Below, in pieces: positions 38,856-50,080 of a stretch of DNA of 64,000 bases. How positions within the stretch are numbered: the first letter of the stretch is position 1; the number at the start of each line of letters is the position of its first letter. The stretch lies in NCBI RefSeq assembly GCF_013870525.1, contig NZ_JACBXD010000016.1, positions 1 to 64,000 of the forward strand, written 5' to 3'. The position numbers were made by a program, and so were the translations under genes. Below the pieces are notes generated by a model, which saw only the letters and a list, made by a program, of their open reading frames with translations, ran no database searches and was not told the origin of the DNA. The DNA comes from Amycolatopsis pittospori (GTDB lineage: Bacteria; Actinomycetota; Actinomycetes; Mycobacteriales; Pseudonocardiaceae).

Positions 38856-40034
38856 ATGACGAACAGGACCGTCCTCATCTCCGGCGCCAGCATCGCCGGC
38901 CCCGCGCTCGCCTTCTGGCTCTCCCGCCAGGGTTACGCCGTCACCGTCGTCGAGCGCTCCGCGGAACCGCGCTCCGGCGGCCAGGCGGTCGACTTCAAGG
39001 GCGCCACCCACCGCTTCGTGCTGGAGCGGATGGGCGTCCTCGACGAGGTGTACCGGCGCCAGACAGGCGGGCACGATCAGACCATCATCGACGCCGAGGA
39101 ACGGCCGCTCGCCGTCATGCCCGGCGAATTCACCGGCGGAGACGTCGAGATCCGGCGCGGTGATCTCGCCGAAATCCTCTACGAGCGCACGGCGCAGGAC
39201 TGCGAGTACGTCTTCGGCGACTCCATCACTTCGCTCACCGAAACCGCCGACGGTGTCGACGTCACCTTCATGCGCGGTGCCCCGAGGCGGTTCGACCTCG
39301 TCTTCGGCGCGGACGGCATCCACTCCACCGTGCGACGGCTGGCCTTCGGACCGGAAGCCGACTACGTGCGGCACCTCGGCCACTACTACGCCCTGGTCGA
39401 GACCGGCGAGCAAGACGACTTCCGCGGCGCCGGCGGCACCTCGCTGATGTACAACGAGCCCGGCAGGCTGGCCGCGACCGGCGGCCCCAAAGCGGCCGCG
39501 TTCTTCGTGTTCGCCTCCCCTGAACTCACCTATGACCGCTACGACATGGCGCAGCAGAAGGAAATCCTCACCGCCGCGTTCGCCGACGGCGGCTGGCGGC
39601 TGCCCGAATTGATGGAGGCCGTGAAGCGGTCGGACGACGTCTACCTCGACTCGATCAGCCGCGTCACGATGGACCACTACTCCGTCGGGCGCGTCGCTCT
39701 CATCGGCGACTCGGCCTACGGCAACACCTTGGGCGGGTTCGGCACCGGGCTCGCCATCGTGGCCGCGTACGTCATCGCGGGCGAACTCGCCGCGGCGAAC
39801 GGGGACCACGAGGTGGCCTTCGGGCGGTACGAGGAGAAGTTCCGCGGCTACGCGAAGATCGCGCGCAGCGCCAACGCGGGCCCGTTCCTCGCGCCGCCGA
39901 CGAAACTGCGGCTGAGCCTGCGCAATCAGATGTTCCGCCGCCCGTTCATGCTGCGCTGGATGCTGTGGATGACCGACAAGCTCGCCACCGACATCACCCT
40001 CGACGACTACCCCGCGCTCACCCGTCAGAGCTGA
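38856..40034 (+). CDS. FAD-dependent monooxygenase (PHBH/TetX-like)
   Basis: 392 residues. The FAD-binding GXGXXG variant is LISGASIAGPALAFWLSRQG, the middle DG motif is LVFGADGIHSTVRR and the GD motif is VALIGDSAYGNTLGGFGTGLAIVAAYVIAGEL, so all three group A flavin hydroxylase signatures are present. Such enzymes hydroxylate aromatic compounds or inactivate tetracycline- or rifamycin-like antibiotics. A start at 38856 (ATG) follows CTCCTGGCC. There is no obvious regulator or pathway beside it. Confidence 0.9.
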   Translation: MTNRTVLISGASIAGPALAFWLSRQGYAVTVVERSAEPRSGGQAVDFKGATHRFVLERMGVLDEVYRRQTGGHDQTIIDAEERPLAVMPGEFTGGDVEIRRGDLAEILYERTAQDCEYVFGDSITSLTETADGVDVTFMRGAPRRFDLVFGADGIHSTVRRLAFGPEADYVRHLGHYYALVETGEQDDFRGAGGTSLMYNEPGRLAATGGPKAAAFFVFASPELTYDRYDMAQQKEILTAAFADGGWRLPELMEAVKRSDDVYLDSISRVTMDHYSVGRVALIGDSAYGNTLGGFGTGLAIVAAYVIAGELAAANGDHEVAFGRYEEKFRGYAKIARSANAGPFLAPPTKLRLSLRNQMFRRPFMLRWMLWMTDKLATDITLDDYPALTRQS

Positions 40035-40212
40035 CCACGCACGGTGTTCACCTGACTTCGGCGTGCGCCAGACGGCGTGCCGTGATCGGCTGGTCATCGG
40101 ACATGAAGGTTTCCTGCGTGACGTTTCCGGGGAAGCGGTGTCTTACGGGTACCACCGGCTGTTGGTGGCGTGAAGGGAGCTTCGGCATGGCGGCACTGCA
40201 CAGGTGCGCTCG

Positions 40213-40800
40213 ATGACGACGTCGGCGAGGGAGGACGCGACCGCGCCCGCCGCCGGTGAGACGGTGCTGGACGACGCGACGCTGGTAGCGAGGGCTCGCG
40301 ACGGCGAAATCCGGGCGTACGAGCAGCTCGTGCTGCGGTTCCAAGGGCCGATGTACCGGCTGGCGGTGCGGATGCTCGGCAACAAGGGCGATGCCGAGGA
40401 CGCCGTCCAGGAGGTGTTCCTCACCGCTTGGCGCCGGCTCGACCAGCTGCAGGAGGACGCGGCGTTCGTCGGCTGGCTCTACCGGATGACGACCAACCGG
40501 TGCCTGAACGTCATCCGCGGCAGGAGACCGGTGGCCGACGTCGAGCTGGACCAGCAGGAATCCACCGGTTCGGCCGGGCGGCCGGACCGTGCGGCCGAGA
40601 CCAGCGCGCAGATGACGGCGCTGACCGCGGCGCTGGACAGGCTGACCGCCGAGCAACGGGCCTGCTGGCTGTTGCGCGAGGTACACGGCCGCTCCTACGA
40701 CGAGATCGCGAAGGCGATCGGGGCGACCACTACGGCGGTGCGCGGGCGCATCGCGAGAGCACGAGCGGAGTTGGCGGAGGTGATGGCGCCATGGCGATGA
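40213..40800 (+). CDS. ECF sigma factor with zinc-finger/Asp23 partner
   Basis: 195 residues from the ATG at 40213 (GTG 40204 is an alternative). Region 2 shows YEQLVLRFQGPMYRLAVRMLGN, GDAEDAVQEVFLTAWRRLDQ and FVGWLYRMTTNRCLNVIRGRRP; region 4 shows LDRLTAEQRACWLLREVHGRSYDEIAKAIGATTTAVRGRIARARAEL. Typical SigE/RpoE-like ECF length. The stop overlaps the ATG of the next gene by 10 bases. A GGGGAAGC-N4-TCTTACGG stretch upstream (about 40129-40147) could hold its promoter, but this is weak. Confidence 0.94.
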   Translation: MTTSAREDATAPAAGETVLDDATLVARARDGEIRAYEQLVLRFQGPMYRLAVRMLGNKGDAEDAVQEVFLTAWRRLDQLQEDAAFVGWLYRMTTNRCLNVIRGRRPVADVELDQQESTGSAGRPDRAAETSAQMTALTAALDRLTAEQRACWLLREVHGRSYDEIAKAIGATTTAVRGRIARARAELAEVMAPWR

Positions 40801-41351
40801 ACCACGCGACCCAGGACTACCTGCTGCCGTGCGGCCGTGATGTGGAACAGGTCTGGGAACGGCTCGACGAGGTCGACGCCGGCCGGGCGGACGCGCACGA
40901 GCTCGACTGCCCGCATTGCCGGGCGACCCGCGAAAGCCTCCGGGTGCTGCGCGGGCTCACCAGGGAACTGGCGGACGACGACACCGAGCCGTCGCCCGAT
41001 CTCACCAGTCGGATCATGTCCGCGGTCCGCGCCGAGGTGCGCCGCCGGGATCTGGTGCCGCTGGCGAGCCCCGAACCGGGCGAGGTCCAGGTGAGCGACC
41101 AGGCCGTCGCGGCCGTGCTGCGGTTCGCCGCGGACACCGTCGACGGCGTCCGCGCGCGGCATTGCCGGGTCGGCCGGTCCACCGAACACACGCTCGCCGT
41201 GGACGTGGAGCTGCATCTGGTGATCGCCCACGATTTCGACGGCGATTCGCTGAACGTCGTCCGGGAGCGGGTCACCGCGGCCGCGGGTGCCCGTATCGGC
41301 ATCCGGCTGGCCCGGCTCGACCTGGTGGTGGAGGACATCTATGACGCGTGA
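40791..41351 (+). CDS. Zinc-finger anti-sigma-like/Asp23 fusion protein
   Basis: 186 residues from the ATG at 40791, chosen because GGAGGTG lies 8 bases upstream. The N-terminal 50 residues contain His36-x3-Cys40-x2-Cys43 (AHELDCPHC), the spacing of zinc-binding ZAS anti-sigma domains, with Cys14 as a possible further ligand. The C-terminal half (about 95-183) reads like an Asp23/Gls24 domain (VSDQAVAAVLRFAADTVDGVRARHC, VELHLVIAHDFDGDSLNVVRERV). Soluble, no TM helix. Following the ECF gene directly, it is a good anti-sigma candidate. Confidence 0.8.
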   Translation: MAMNHATQDYLLPCGRDVEQVWERLDEVDAGRADAHELDCPHCRATRESLRVLRGLTRELADDDTEPSPDLTSRIMSAVRAEVRRRDLVPLASPEPGEVQVSDQAVAAVLRFAADTVDGVRARHCRVGRSTEHTLAVDVELHLVIAHDFDGDSLNVVRERVTAAAGARIGIRLARLDLVVEDIYDA

Positions 41352-41748
41352 GCAGCCTCGGGCGGCGGCCGCACAGCTGGTGGAAACGGTGATCACCCCG
41401 CCGGTGATCGCGGCGGTCGCGGCGCATGCCGCGGCGAAGGTCCCCGGCGTGGTGCGCCTGGAACCCGGTCTGCGCGGGCTGGCCGGTTCCCTGACCCGGA
41501 TCGCGCGGCAGCGGATCAAGGGACTCGACCCGGCCCCGACCGAAGGGGTCCGCGCGTTCATCGAGCACGATCCGCCGGACGTGCGGGTGGAGATCGATCT
41601 CTCGCTCTCCGGGCTGGACCAGGCCGCCGCGACCGCGCAGGCGGTCCAGCGCGCGGTCGCCCGTGCCGTCACCGAGGCGACGGGGCTCACCCCCTCGGCC
41701 GTCTCGGTGTCCATTTTGGACATCGAAATCCGTGGAGGCCTGTTGTGA
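41341..41748 (+). CDS. Asp23/Gls24-family envelope stress protein
   Basis: 135 residues from the ATG at 41341, overlapping the preceding stop by 11 bases. The Asp23 features are TPPVIAAVAAHAAAKVPGVVRL, VRVEIDLSLSGLDQAAATAQAVQRAVARAV and a closing VSVSILDIEI. Asp23 proteins are associated with cell-envelope stress and can bind the membrane through a partner. Third gene of the sigma operon; its end overlaps the next start by four bases (GTGA). Confidence 0.88.
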   Translation: MTREQPRAAAAQLVETVITPPVIAAVAAHAAAKVPGVVRLEPGLRGLAGSLTRIARQRIKGLDPAPTEGVRAFIEHDPPDVRVEIDLSLSGLDQAAATAQAVQRAVARAVTEATGLTPSAVSVSILDIEIRGGLL

Positions 41749-42050
41749 CCGCCCGTTCCGAACTGACCGCGTCGCTGCTCAGCGCGCTCCGCGACGTGCC
41801 GGGGCTGCGTCCGGCGACGCCGTCCACCACGGCCGCCGCGGCGAACCTGCCGTGGGATATCGACGTGATGGCCGTCGACATCACCGAGGACGTCGTCGAG
41901 ATCCGGGTCGTCGCGCTGACCGTGCCGATCCCGCCGGTCACGGAGACCGCCGGGGCCGTGCTGCGCGCGGTCCTCACCGGAACCGCCTGGGAGAACGCGA
42001 GCCTGCGTCTCGTCGTGACCGATGTGGACGCCGCCGCGCTGGTTCCCTGA
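41745..42050 (+). CDS. Small protein of the ECF/Asp23 operon, function unknown
   Basis: 101 residues from GTG 41745. A helical start (LTASLLSALRDVPGL) leads to two beta-rich stretches (WDIDVMAVDITEDVVEIRVVALTVP and LRLVVTDVDAAALVP) around a short helix (GAVLRAVLTG). The layout of an amphipathic strand pair plus helix recalls the Asp23 fold, so it could be a shortened relative. No signal peptide. Last gene before a hairpin, so its role is inferred only from the operon. Confidence 0.75.
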   Translation: MTARSELTASLLSALRDVPGLRPATPSTTAAAANLPWDIDVMAVDITEDVVEIRVVALTVPIPPVTETAGAVLRAVLTGTAWENASLRLVVTDVDAAALVP

Positions 42051-42062
42051 GATACGAAGAAA

Positions 42063-42094
42063 GCGGTGGCCCCGCCCGAAGGCGAGGCCACCGC
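42063..42094 (+). terminator. Hairpin after the ECF/Asp23 operon
   Basis: The 9-bp arms GCGGTGGCC (42063-42071) and GGCCACCGC (42086-42094), with extra pairing between CGCC and GGCG inside. It lies between the operon end and the convergent fasciclin gene; no T-run. Confidence 0.7.
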
Positions 42095-42109
42095 GATCCG
42101 CGGGGGGAC

Positions 42110-42781
42110 CTAGTTCTTGTTGGTGCCGGGGGTCATCACCTTGTCGATGACGAAGACGGTGGCGTTCTTGGTGGGGATGTTGCCGCAGAGGATCTTCGCG
42201 CCGTTGACGGTCATGTTCTCGCCCGAGCCCTCGATCTTGAGCGGGCCGCCGGCGGTGTTGAGGCTCTCCAGCGTCTTGGCGGACTCGAGGCCCTTGGCGT
42301 CGTAACGCTTGCCGACGACGTGGTACTGCAGGATCGGGGCCAGCTCGGCGGGCTTGCCGGCGAGCTCGTTGAACTTGGCGTCGCCCAGGGCGGCGAAGGC
42401 CGGGTCCGCCGGGGCGAACACGGTGATGGCCTGCTGGCTGTTGAGGGTGTCGACCAGGTTCGTGGCCTTGACCGCGGCGACCAGCTTGGTCAGCAGCGGG
42501 TTGGTCGACGCGGCACTGGCGACCGGCTGCGGGCCCATCGAGTCCAGCGAGCCGGGCGAACTACCCTGCGGCAGCTGCGAACAGGCCGGGCCGAACACGT
42601 CGGCGTTGGTGGTGACGCCGTCGCCGGAGGCGGCGCTGGACATCGGGGCGGACATGGAGCTGGAGGGGGCCGGGGCGCTGCTGGAGCCGCCCGCCGAGGG
42701 GGTGTCGTTGCTGCTGCACGCGGACAGGGCCAGCGCGGCGACCGCGGTGAAACCGATACCTGCGACACGAAGCTTGCTCAC
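42110..42781 (-). CDS. Fasciclin-domain lipoprotein (MPT70-like)
   Basis: 223 residues. The lipobox LALSAC anchors it; a Ser/Pro/Ala-rich linker (about 25-65) precedes one FAS1 domain with the segments PLLTKLVAAVKATNLVDTLNS (H1-like), TVFAPADPAFAALG, ILQYHVVGKRYDAKGL and MTVNGAKILCGNI, then a final TVFVIDKVMTP strand. Fasciclin domains mediate adhesion. In mycobacteria relatives (MPT70/83) are under the SigK/RskA system. Here a sulfite-oxidase-family membrane protein is next door on the same strand. Confidence 0.9.
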   Translation of the reverse strand: MSKLRVAGIGFTAVAALALSACSSNDTPSAGGSSSAPAPSSSMSAPMSSAASGDGVTTNADVFGPACSQLPQGSSPGSLDSMGPQPVASAASTNPLLTKLVAAVKATNLVDTLNSQQAITVFAPADPAFAALGDAKFNELAGKPAELAPILQYHVVGKRYDAKGLESAKTLESLNTAGGPLKIEGSGENMTVNGAKILCGNIPTKNATVFVIDKVMTPGTNKN

Positions 42782-42895
42782 GGAAAATCACTCCATTTTT
42801 ATTGCGGACGAACAAGCCCTGACTCCGGGCCCGTCACTTACTGGGTATTCGGAACTGCTGCGGAAACGGATTGCCACTCTTTAGGGTGACGCCGA

Positions 42896-46118
<3,223 letters not shown>

Positions 46119-46145
46119 CCCGAAAGAGATAACGGGACGCGAAAG

Positions 46146-46190
46146 CGCCGGGCGCGCGGCATCGAAGCCGTTCGCCCGGCGTTGTTCTTT
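46146..46190 (+). terminator. Terminator of argG
   Basis: The arms CGCCGGGCG (46146-46154) and CGCCCGGCG (46173-46181) are followed by TTGTTCTTT. A T-rich tail after a GC-rich stem between convergent genes supports an intrinsic terminator. Confidence 0.75.
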
Positions 46191-46198
46191 CACGCACG

Positions 46199-47491
46199 TC
46201 AGCGACCGCCGACCTCGGCCCGTCGACGGCCCAGTTCCTCGACGAGCCGGGTGATCTCGACCTCGCCGATCGCCTCGGCCAGCACGGAAACCGCCGCGAT
46301 GCTCTGGATCCGGTACTGGACCGGCACACCGCCGGAAGCCCGCGACCGCGCCTCCGCGTCGGCCTTCTTCTCCGCCTCGACGGAGGCGAAGACCCCGCCC
46401 GCCCCGCCGTTGACGCAACTGACCGAACCGGAGCCGTTGAGCGGCAACGTCGCCGTGTTCCGGCAACTCCCCGCGGACCGTCCCTCGATGGTCACATTCG
46501 CCGTCATGGTGGCGTTGACCTGGCCGGTGACCTTCCCGCCGCTGTTCGCCGACGCGGAATTGGTCACGTTCGCGGTCACCGTGCAGCCCGAGGTGCCGCA
46601 GGCGACCGTGGCCTCGCCGTCCATGTCGAACCGGACGCCGGTGTCGACGGCGCCGCTCAGTTTCCGCGTGTTCGACATCAGCACTTCGTAGACGGCGTCG
46701 GTCTCTTCCGGCGACAAAGCGTCCACATCGGACTCGCCGAGTCCGGCTCCCGACGGCATCTGAGGCCGCGATTCGGCACCCGGCATCGTCGGCAGCTTCG
46801 GCACGGACGGCATCCCGCCCGGCACCTTCACCGAGTAGCGGAGCAGCCGGTGCGGCGCGTCCTTGGAGACATACAGGTCACCGGCCGGCGTGCTCGCCTT
46901 GATCGCCGGGATGTCCCGCACCGTCTCGTTCTGGTCGCCGTCGATCTCGTCGGCCTTCTCCAGCGCCTCGCGGAAACGCTGGGCGAGCTTCTCGGGCGAC
47001 TCGAACTGCCGCACGACGGGGCCGAACAGCGCGTCCTCCCCGGTGATCCAGCGGTCCTTGAGGTCTTCGGCCGCCGACGAGTCCGCTTGCGACCCGGGCA
47101 GTAGCCCGTCAGGTGCCTTGAAGTAGACCTTGCCGCCGACGACGAGGATCTCGAACTTCCTGCCCTGAAAGGACATCGTGCCGGACGTCTCGCCGTACGC
47201 GGTGGTCTTGACGTCGGTCTTGATCATCCCGCCGACCGCGGAGGTGCTGTTGCGGACGGCCGGCGCCGAGGAGAGCCCGGCGAGTGCCTGCTCGAAGGGC
47301 TCCCGGCCCGCTTTGGAAGGCAACAGCAGCCAGACCGTCAGTCCGGCGAGGAGCACCACCACGAGTCCGGCGATACCACCGAACAGGAACCACCGCCGGG
47401 GTTTCCGGACGGGCGGCGCCGGAACCGGTTGGGGGACCCAGCCCTGCGGCGGCGGCCACTGCGCGCCTCCGGGTGGGAATGCTTGCTCCAC
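46199..47491 (-). CDS. Membrane-anchored protein with LppX/LprG-like fold, unknown role
   Basis: 430 residues from GTG 47491, preceded by GGAGG; GTG 47527 is an alternative. A Pro/Gly-rich cytoplasmic tail (FPPGGAQWPPPQGWVPQP) precedes one TM helix (WFLFGGIAGLVVVLLAGLTVWLLL) and an extracytoplasmic domain. That domain has VGGKVYFKAPDGLLP, ITGEDALFGPVVRQF, STPAGDLYVSKDAPHRLLRYSVKVPG, a layout like LppX/LprG lipid-carrier domains. A C-terminal segment with two Cys pairs follows (VACGTSGCTVT, SCRNTATL, VSCVNGG). Carrier function is a guess. Confidence 0.7.
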   Translation of the reverse strand: MEQAFPPGGAQWPPPQGWVPQPVPAPPVRKPRRWFLFGGIAGLVVVLLAGLTVWLLLPSKAGREPFEQALAGLSSAPAVRNSTSAVGGMIKTDVKTTAYGETSGTMSFQGRKFEILVVGGKVYFKAPDGLLPGSQADSSAAEDLKDRWITGEDALFGPVVRQFESPEKLAQRFREALEKADEIDGDQNETVRDIPAIKASTPAGDLYVSKDAPHRLLRYSVKVPGGMPSVPKLPTMPGAESRPQMPSGAGLGESDVDALSPEETDAVYEVLMSNTRKLSGAVDTGVRFDMDGEATVACGTSGCTVTANVTNSASANSGGKVTGQVNATMTANVTIEGRSAGSCRNTATLPLNGSGSVSCVNGGAGGVFASVEAEKKADAEARSRASGGVPVQYRIQSIAAVSVLAEAIGEVEITRLVEELGRRRAEVGGR

Positions 47492-47572
47492 GTCGCCTCC
47501 ATCGCTGCTTTCACCGGACGACCTCACGCTAGGGAGGAATGATGAAAACTTGATGAAACGCCGATCGGGTGG

Positions 47573-48235
47573 TCAGCCCGGGTATCGGTAGGGCGCGGGA
47601 CCGGGTGTGCTCAGCGCGTACCGGACGGCGTCGGCGCGGGAATGGAACCCGGCCTTCGCGAAGAGGTTGTTGATGTGGGTCTTGACCGTGGCCTCGCTGA
47701 TCACCAGCCGTTCGGCGATCTCCGGATTCCGCAGCCCTTCTCCGATCAGGGCCAGGATCTCCTTCTCCCGCGCGGTGAAGCCGAACCGGTCGCCCTCGTC
47801 GGCCGCCCGAGAACGGCGCGCCGCGAGGGTGAGGAGCCGCCGCTGGACCTCCGGGGAGAGCACGACCTGTCCCGCCGCCGCGGTGAGGACGGCCTGCTCG
47901 ATCTTCGCCCGGTCGGCCTCCTTGGTCAGGTAGCCGCTCGCACCCGCTTCGAGCGCGGCCAGGATCGATTCGTCGTCGTCCAGGCTGGTCAGCACCACGA
48001 CCTGGACCTCCGGCGTCGCGGCCTTGATCCGGCCGGTCGCCTCGACGCCGTTCAGCACCGGCATGTGGAGGTCCATCAGCACGACGTCCGGCGTGTGCCG
48101 CGAGATGGCGGCGATCGCCTCCTCGCCGTTCGTGGCCGTCGCGACGACGGTGATGCCGTCGGCGATGTCGAGCATCACGGCGAGGGCCTCGCGGATGGAC
48201 GCCTGATCGTCCACGACGACGAGTGAGACGGTCAC
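47573..48235 (-). CDS. NarL/FixJ-family response regulator
   Basis: 220 residues. The receiver reads VSLVVVDDQASIREALAVML, with Asp55 as phospho-acceptor in VVLMDLHMPV, a Thr/Ser in VVLTSLDDDE and Lys in YLTKEADRAK. The C-terminal LuxR HTH is FTAREKEILALIGEGLRNPEIAERLVISEATVKTHINNLF. Its kinase partner is most likely the DesK-like protein encoded divergently at 48.9 kb, with a small membrane protein gene between them on this strand. Confidence 0.94.
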   Translation of the reverse strand: MTVSLVVVDDQASIREALAVMLDIADGITVVATATNGEEAIAAISRHTPDVVLMDLHMPVLNGVEATGRIKAATPEVQVVVLTSLDDDESILAALEAGASGYLTKEADRAKIEQAVLTAAAGQVVLSPEVQRRLLTLAARRSRAADEGDRFGFTAREKEILALIGEGLRNPEIAERLVISEATVKTHINNLFAKAGFHSRADAVRYALSTPGPAPYRYPG

Positions 48236-48250
48236 CTGGAACCTCCGTTT

Positions 48251-48778
48251 TCAGCGCCGGGTCATCCGGGCCTGCAGGTCGTCGATGAACGGCGAAGTGG
48301 TGTGCGCCTTGCCGTCCTCGCCCTTCTTCCAGACGATACGGCCTTCCGAGCGCACCGCCCTGGCGAGCACCACGACACCTTCGACGAGCATCCCGGCGCC
48401 GATGGTCAACATCACGCTGTTACCCGCTTCGCCCGAGCCCAGCAGCAGGTTCGCGCCGAATTTGGCGGCCACGTTCAGGACCCACAGCAGGACCGTGAGC
48501 CAGGTGTAGCGCATGTGGGCGACGCCGTCCCGCTGGTAGATCCGGATGCTCGCGCCGCGCAGGAGTCCGAACAGGACGCTGAGCGCGATCGTGCCCGCCA
48601 GGAGCACCACCGACGCCGTGGACTTCACGCTATCGTCCACACTGGACAGACCGATCACGGCGAGGATCGCGGGCAGCAACAGCATCCGCTTGGCCTCGGC
48701 CATCTCGCCCGCCATCCGGCGGATGAGGACGTATCCGACCGCGGCGACGATCAGGACGATTTCGACAGGTGTGCTCAT
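48251..48778 (-). CDS. Multi-pass membrane protein (DUF1453/CcdC-like)
   Basis: 175 residues from the ATG at 48778, with GAGGGGGAAG upstream. Four or five hydrophobic helices (VEIVLIVAAVGYVLIRR, LLLPAILAVIGL, STASVVLLAGTIALSVLFGLLRGA, YTWLTVLLWVLNVAAKF, SVMLTIGAGMLVEGVVVLARAV). The motif RGASIRIYQRDGVAHMRYT recalls DUF1453/CcdC. It sits between the response regulator (15 bases downstream) and the divergent kinase, so it may share the signalling unit. Function unknown. Confidence 0.75.
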   Translation of the reverse strand: MSTPVEIVLIVAAVGYVLIRRMAGEMAEAKRMLLLPAILAVIGLSSVDDSVKSTASVVLLAGTIALSVLFGLLRGASIRIYQRDGVAHMRYTWLTVLLWVLNVAAKFGANLLLGSGEAGNSVMLTIGAGMLVEGVVVLARAVRSEGRIVWKKGEDGKAHTTSPFIDDLQARMTRR

Positions 48779-48900
48779 GGCTTCCCCCTCTGGGCCGGTT
48801 TTCGAAGACACTCCGACGTTAAGGCGGTGATCGCGAACGGTCGTGCGGCAGCGGCCGTATCTTCGGGTGGAGAACCCTCTCCACCCTCCAGGAGCGCCCG

Positions 48901-50037
48901 ATGACCGGAAGCACGGCGGTGATCCGCCGCGAACGCTTCGCCGACCGGTTGCTCCGGCCGGCCCTGATCACGGCGGTGATCGCCGTGACCGGAGTCAGGA
49001 TCTTCACCCAGGAGATCCTGTTCCGGCCCCTGACGACGGCGCTCTTCTTCCTGGTCGCGCTCTTCGCCGTGGCCTCGTTCCTGCCGTGGGACCGGATTCC
49101 GCAGCGGGCACAGGTCCTGCTCTCGGGCGGCTACGCGGTCTGCGCGGCCACGCTCCTCCCCTTGGCCCCGCAGACCTTCGCGCCGGCGTTCGCCTACCTG
49201 GCCGCCGCGGTCGCCGGCATCAAACTCACCTCGCGCAGACTGGCTGTCGGGGTCGCGATCCTCGACGCCGTCGGCTGTGCCGTGGCGGTCGCGGTGGTCG
49301 ACGCGGTCGCGCCGTCACCCGACGAGTGGCCGTGGTGGCTCGCGCTTTCGGTGGGCCTGCCGGTCTTGCTCGGCATCGCCCGCCGAGACAGGCGCGACGC
49401 GCTCTACAACGCCGAACGGGCCGCCGAATCCGAAGCCCGCGAAGCCGCGTTGCTGGAGCGGACGCGGATCGCCAGGGAACTGCACGACGTCCTCGGGCAT
49501 TCGCTGACCGGGATCGCGCTGCAACTCGACATGGCCGACGCGCTCACCACGAAAGGCCGTGACGCCGAGGCCGGTGACGCCGTACGCCGAGCGCGTTCGC
49601 TGGCGGTGGACGGGATCGGGCGGATGCGGCGGGCCGTGCACGAATTACGCGACGGCGCCTTGCCGCTGGAGGAAACCCTGGCCGCCTTGTGCGCGAGCGA
49701 GGCCGTGCCGTTCGAGGTCGAAGGCATCCCGGGCCCGACCAGGCACGGCGTCGCGCACACCCTGGTCCGCGCCACGCAAGAGGCGCTGACGAACGCCGCC
49801 AAGTACGCCCCCGGCACCGGACGTGCGGTGCAACTCGTGTTCGCGCCGAAGACGGTCACGCTCGTCGTCACGAACGGTCCCGCTGACCGGAAACCGGTGC
49901 CGGACGTCGGGGACGGCAGCGGAATGGGACTGGTCGGGATGAGGGAACGGGCCGGCGCGCTCGGCGGCTCGGCTCACGCGGGCCCCACCTCGGACGGCGG
50001 CTGGACGGTCGAGGTCCGGCTGCCGCGAACGGACTGA
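48901..50037 (+). CDS. NarL-type sensor histidine kinase (DesK-like)
   Basis: 378 residues. Five to six hydrophobic helices fill residues about 18-160, then a HisKA_3 dimerisation domain with the phospho-His in ERTRIARELHDVLGHSLTGIALQLD. The ATPase domain has RATQEALTNAAKYAPG as N-box, then GDGSGMGLVGMRERAGALGGSA. It diverges from the DUF1453-like gene; the NarL-type regulator at 47.6 kb is the likely partner. The signal is probably a membrane property, by analogy to DesK. Confidence 0.93.
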   Translation: MTGSTAVIRRERFADRLLRPALITAVIAVTGVRIFTQEILFRPLTTALFFLVALFAVASFLPWDRIPQRAQVLLSGGYAVCAATLLPLAPQTFAPAFAYLAAAVAGIKLTSRRLAVGVAILDAVGCAVAVAVVDAVAPSPDEWPWWLALSVGLPVLLGIARRDRRDALYNAERAAESEAREAALLERTRIARELHDVLGHSLTGIALQLDMADALTTKGRDAEAGDAVRRARSLAVDGIGRMRRAVHELRDGALPLEETLAALCASEAVPFEVEGIPGPTRHGVAHTLVRATQEALTNAAKYAPGTGRAVQLVFAPKTVTLVVTNGPADRKPVPDVGDGSGMGLVGMRERAGALGGSAHAGPTSDGGWTVEVRLPRTD

Positions 50038-50042
50038 CGGTC

Positions 50043-50071
50043 CCCGGCCACGCCGGGCGGACGTGGCCGGG
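50043..50071. terminator. Hairpin between the kinase and sugar-dehydrogenase genes
   Basis: The 10-bp arms CCCGGCCACG (50043-50052) and CGTGGCCGGG (50062-50071) lie in the 43-bp gap between convergent genes and could end both. Confidence 0.7.
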
Positions 50072-50080
50072 AACCGGGTC

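Noticed and set aside
38856..40034. A secondary-metabolite gene cluster near the FAD monooxygenase and CoA-transferase
   Set aside because: No polyketide, peptide or terpene synthase is in the window and the two genes show no coupling.
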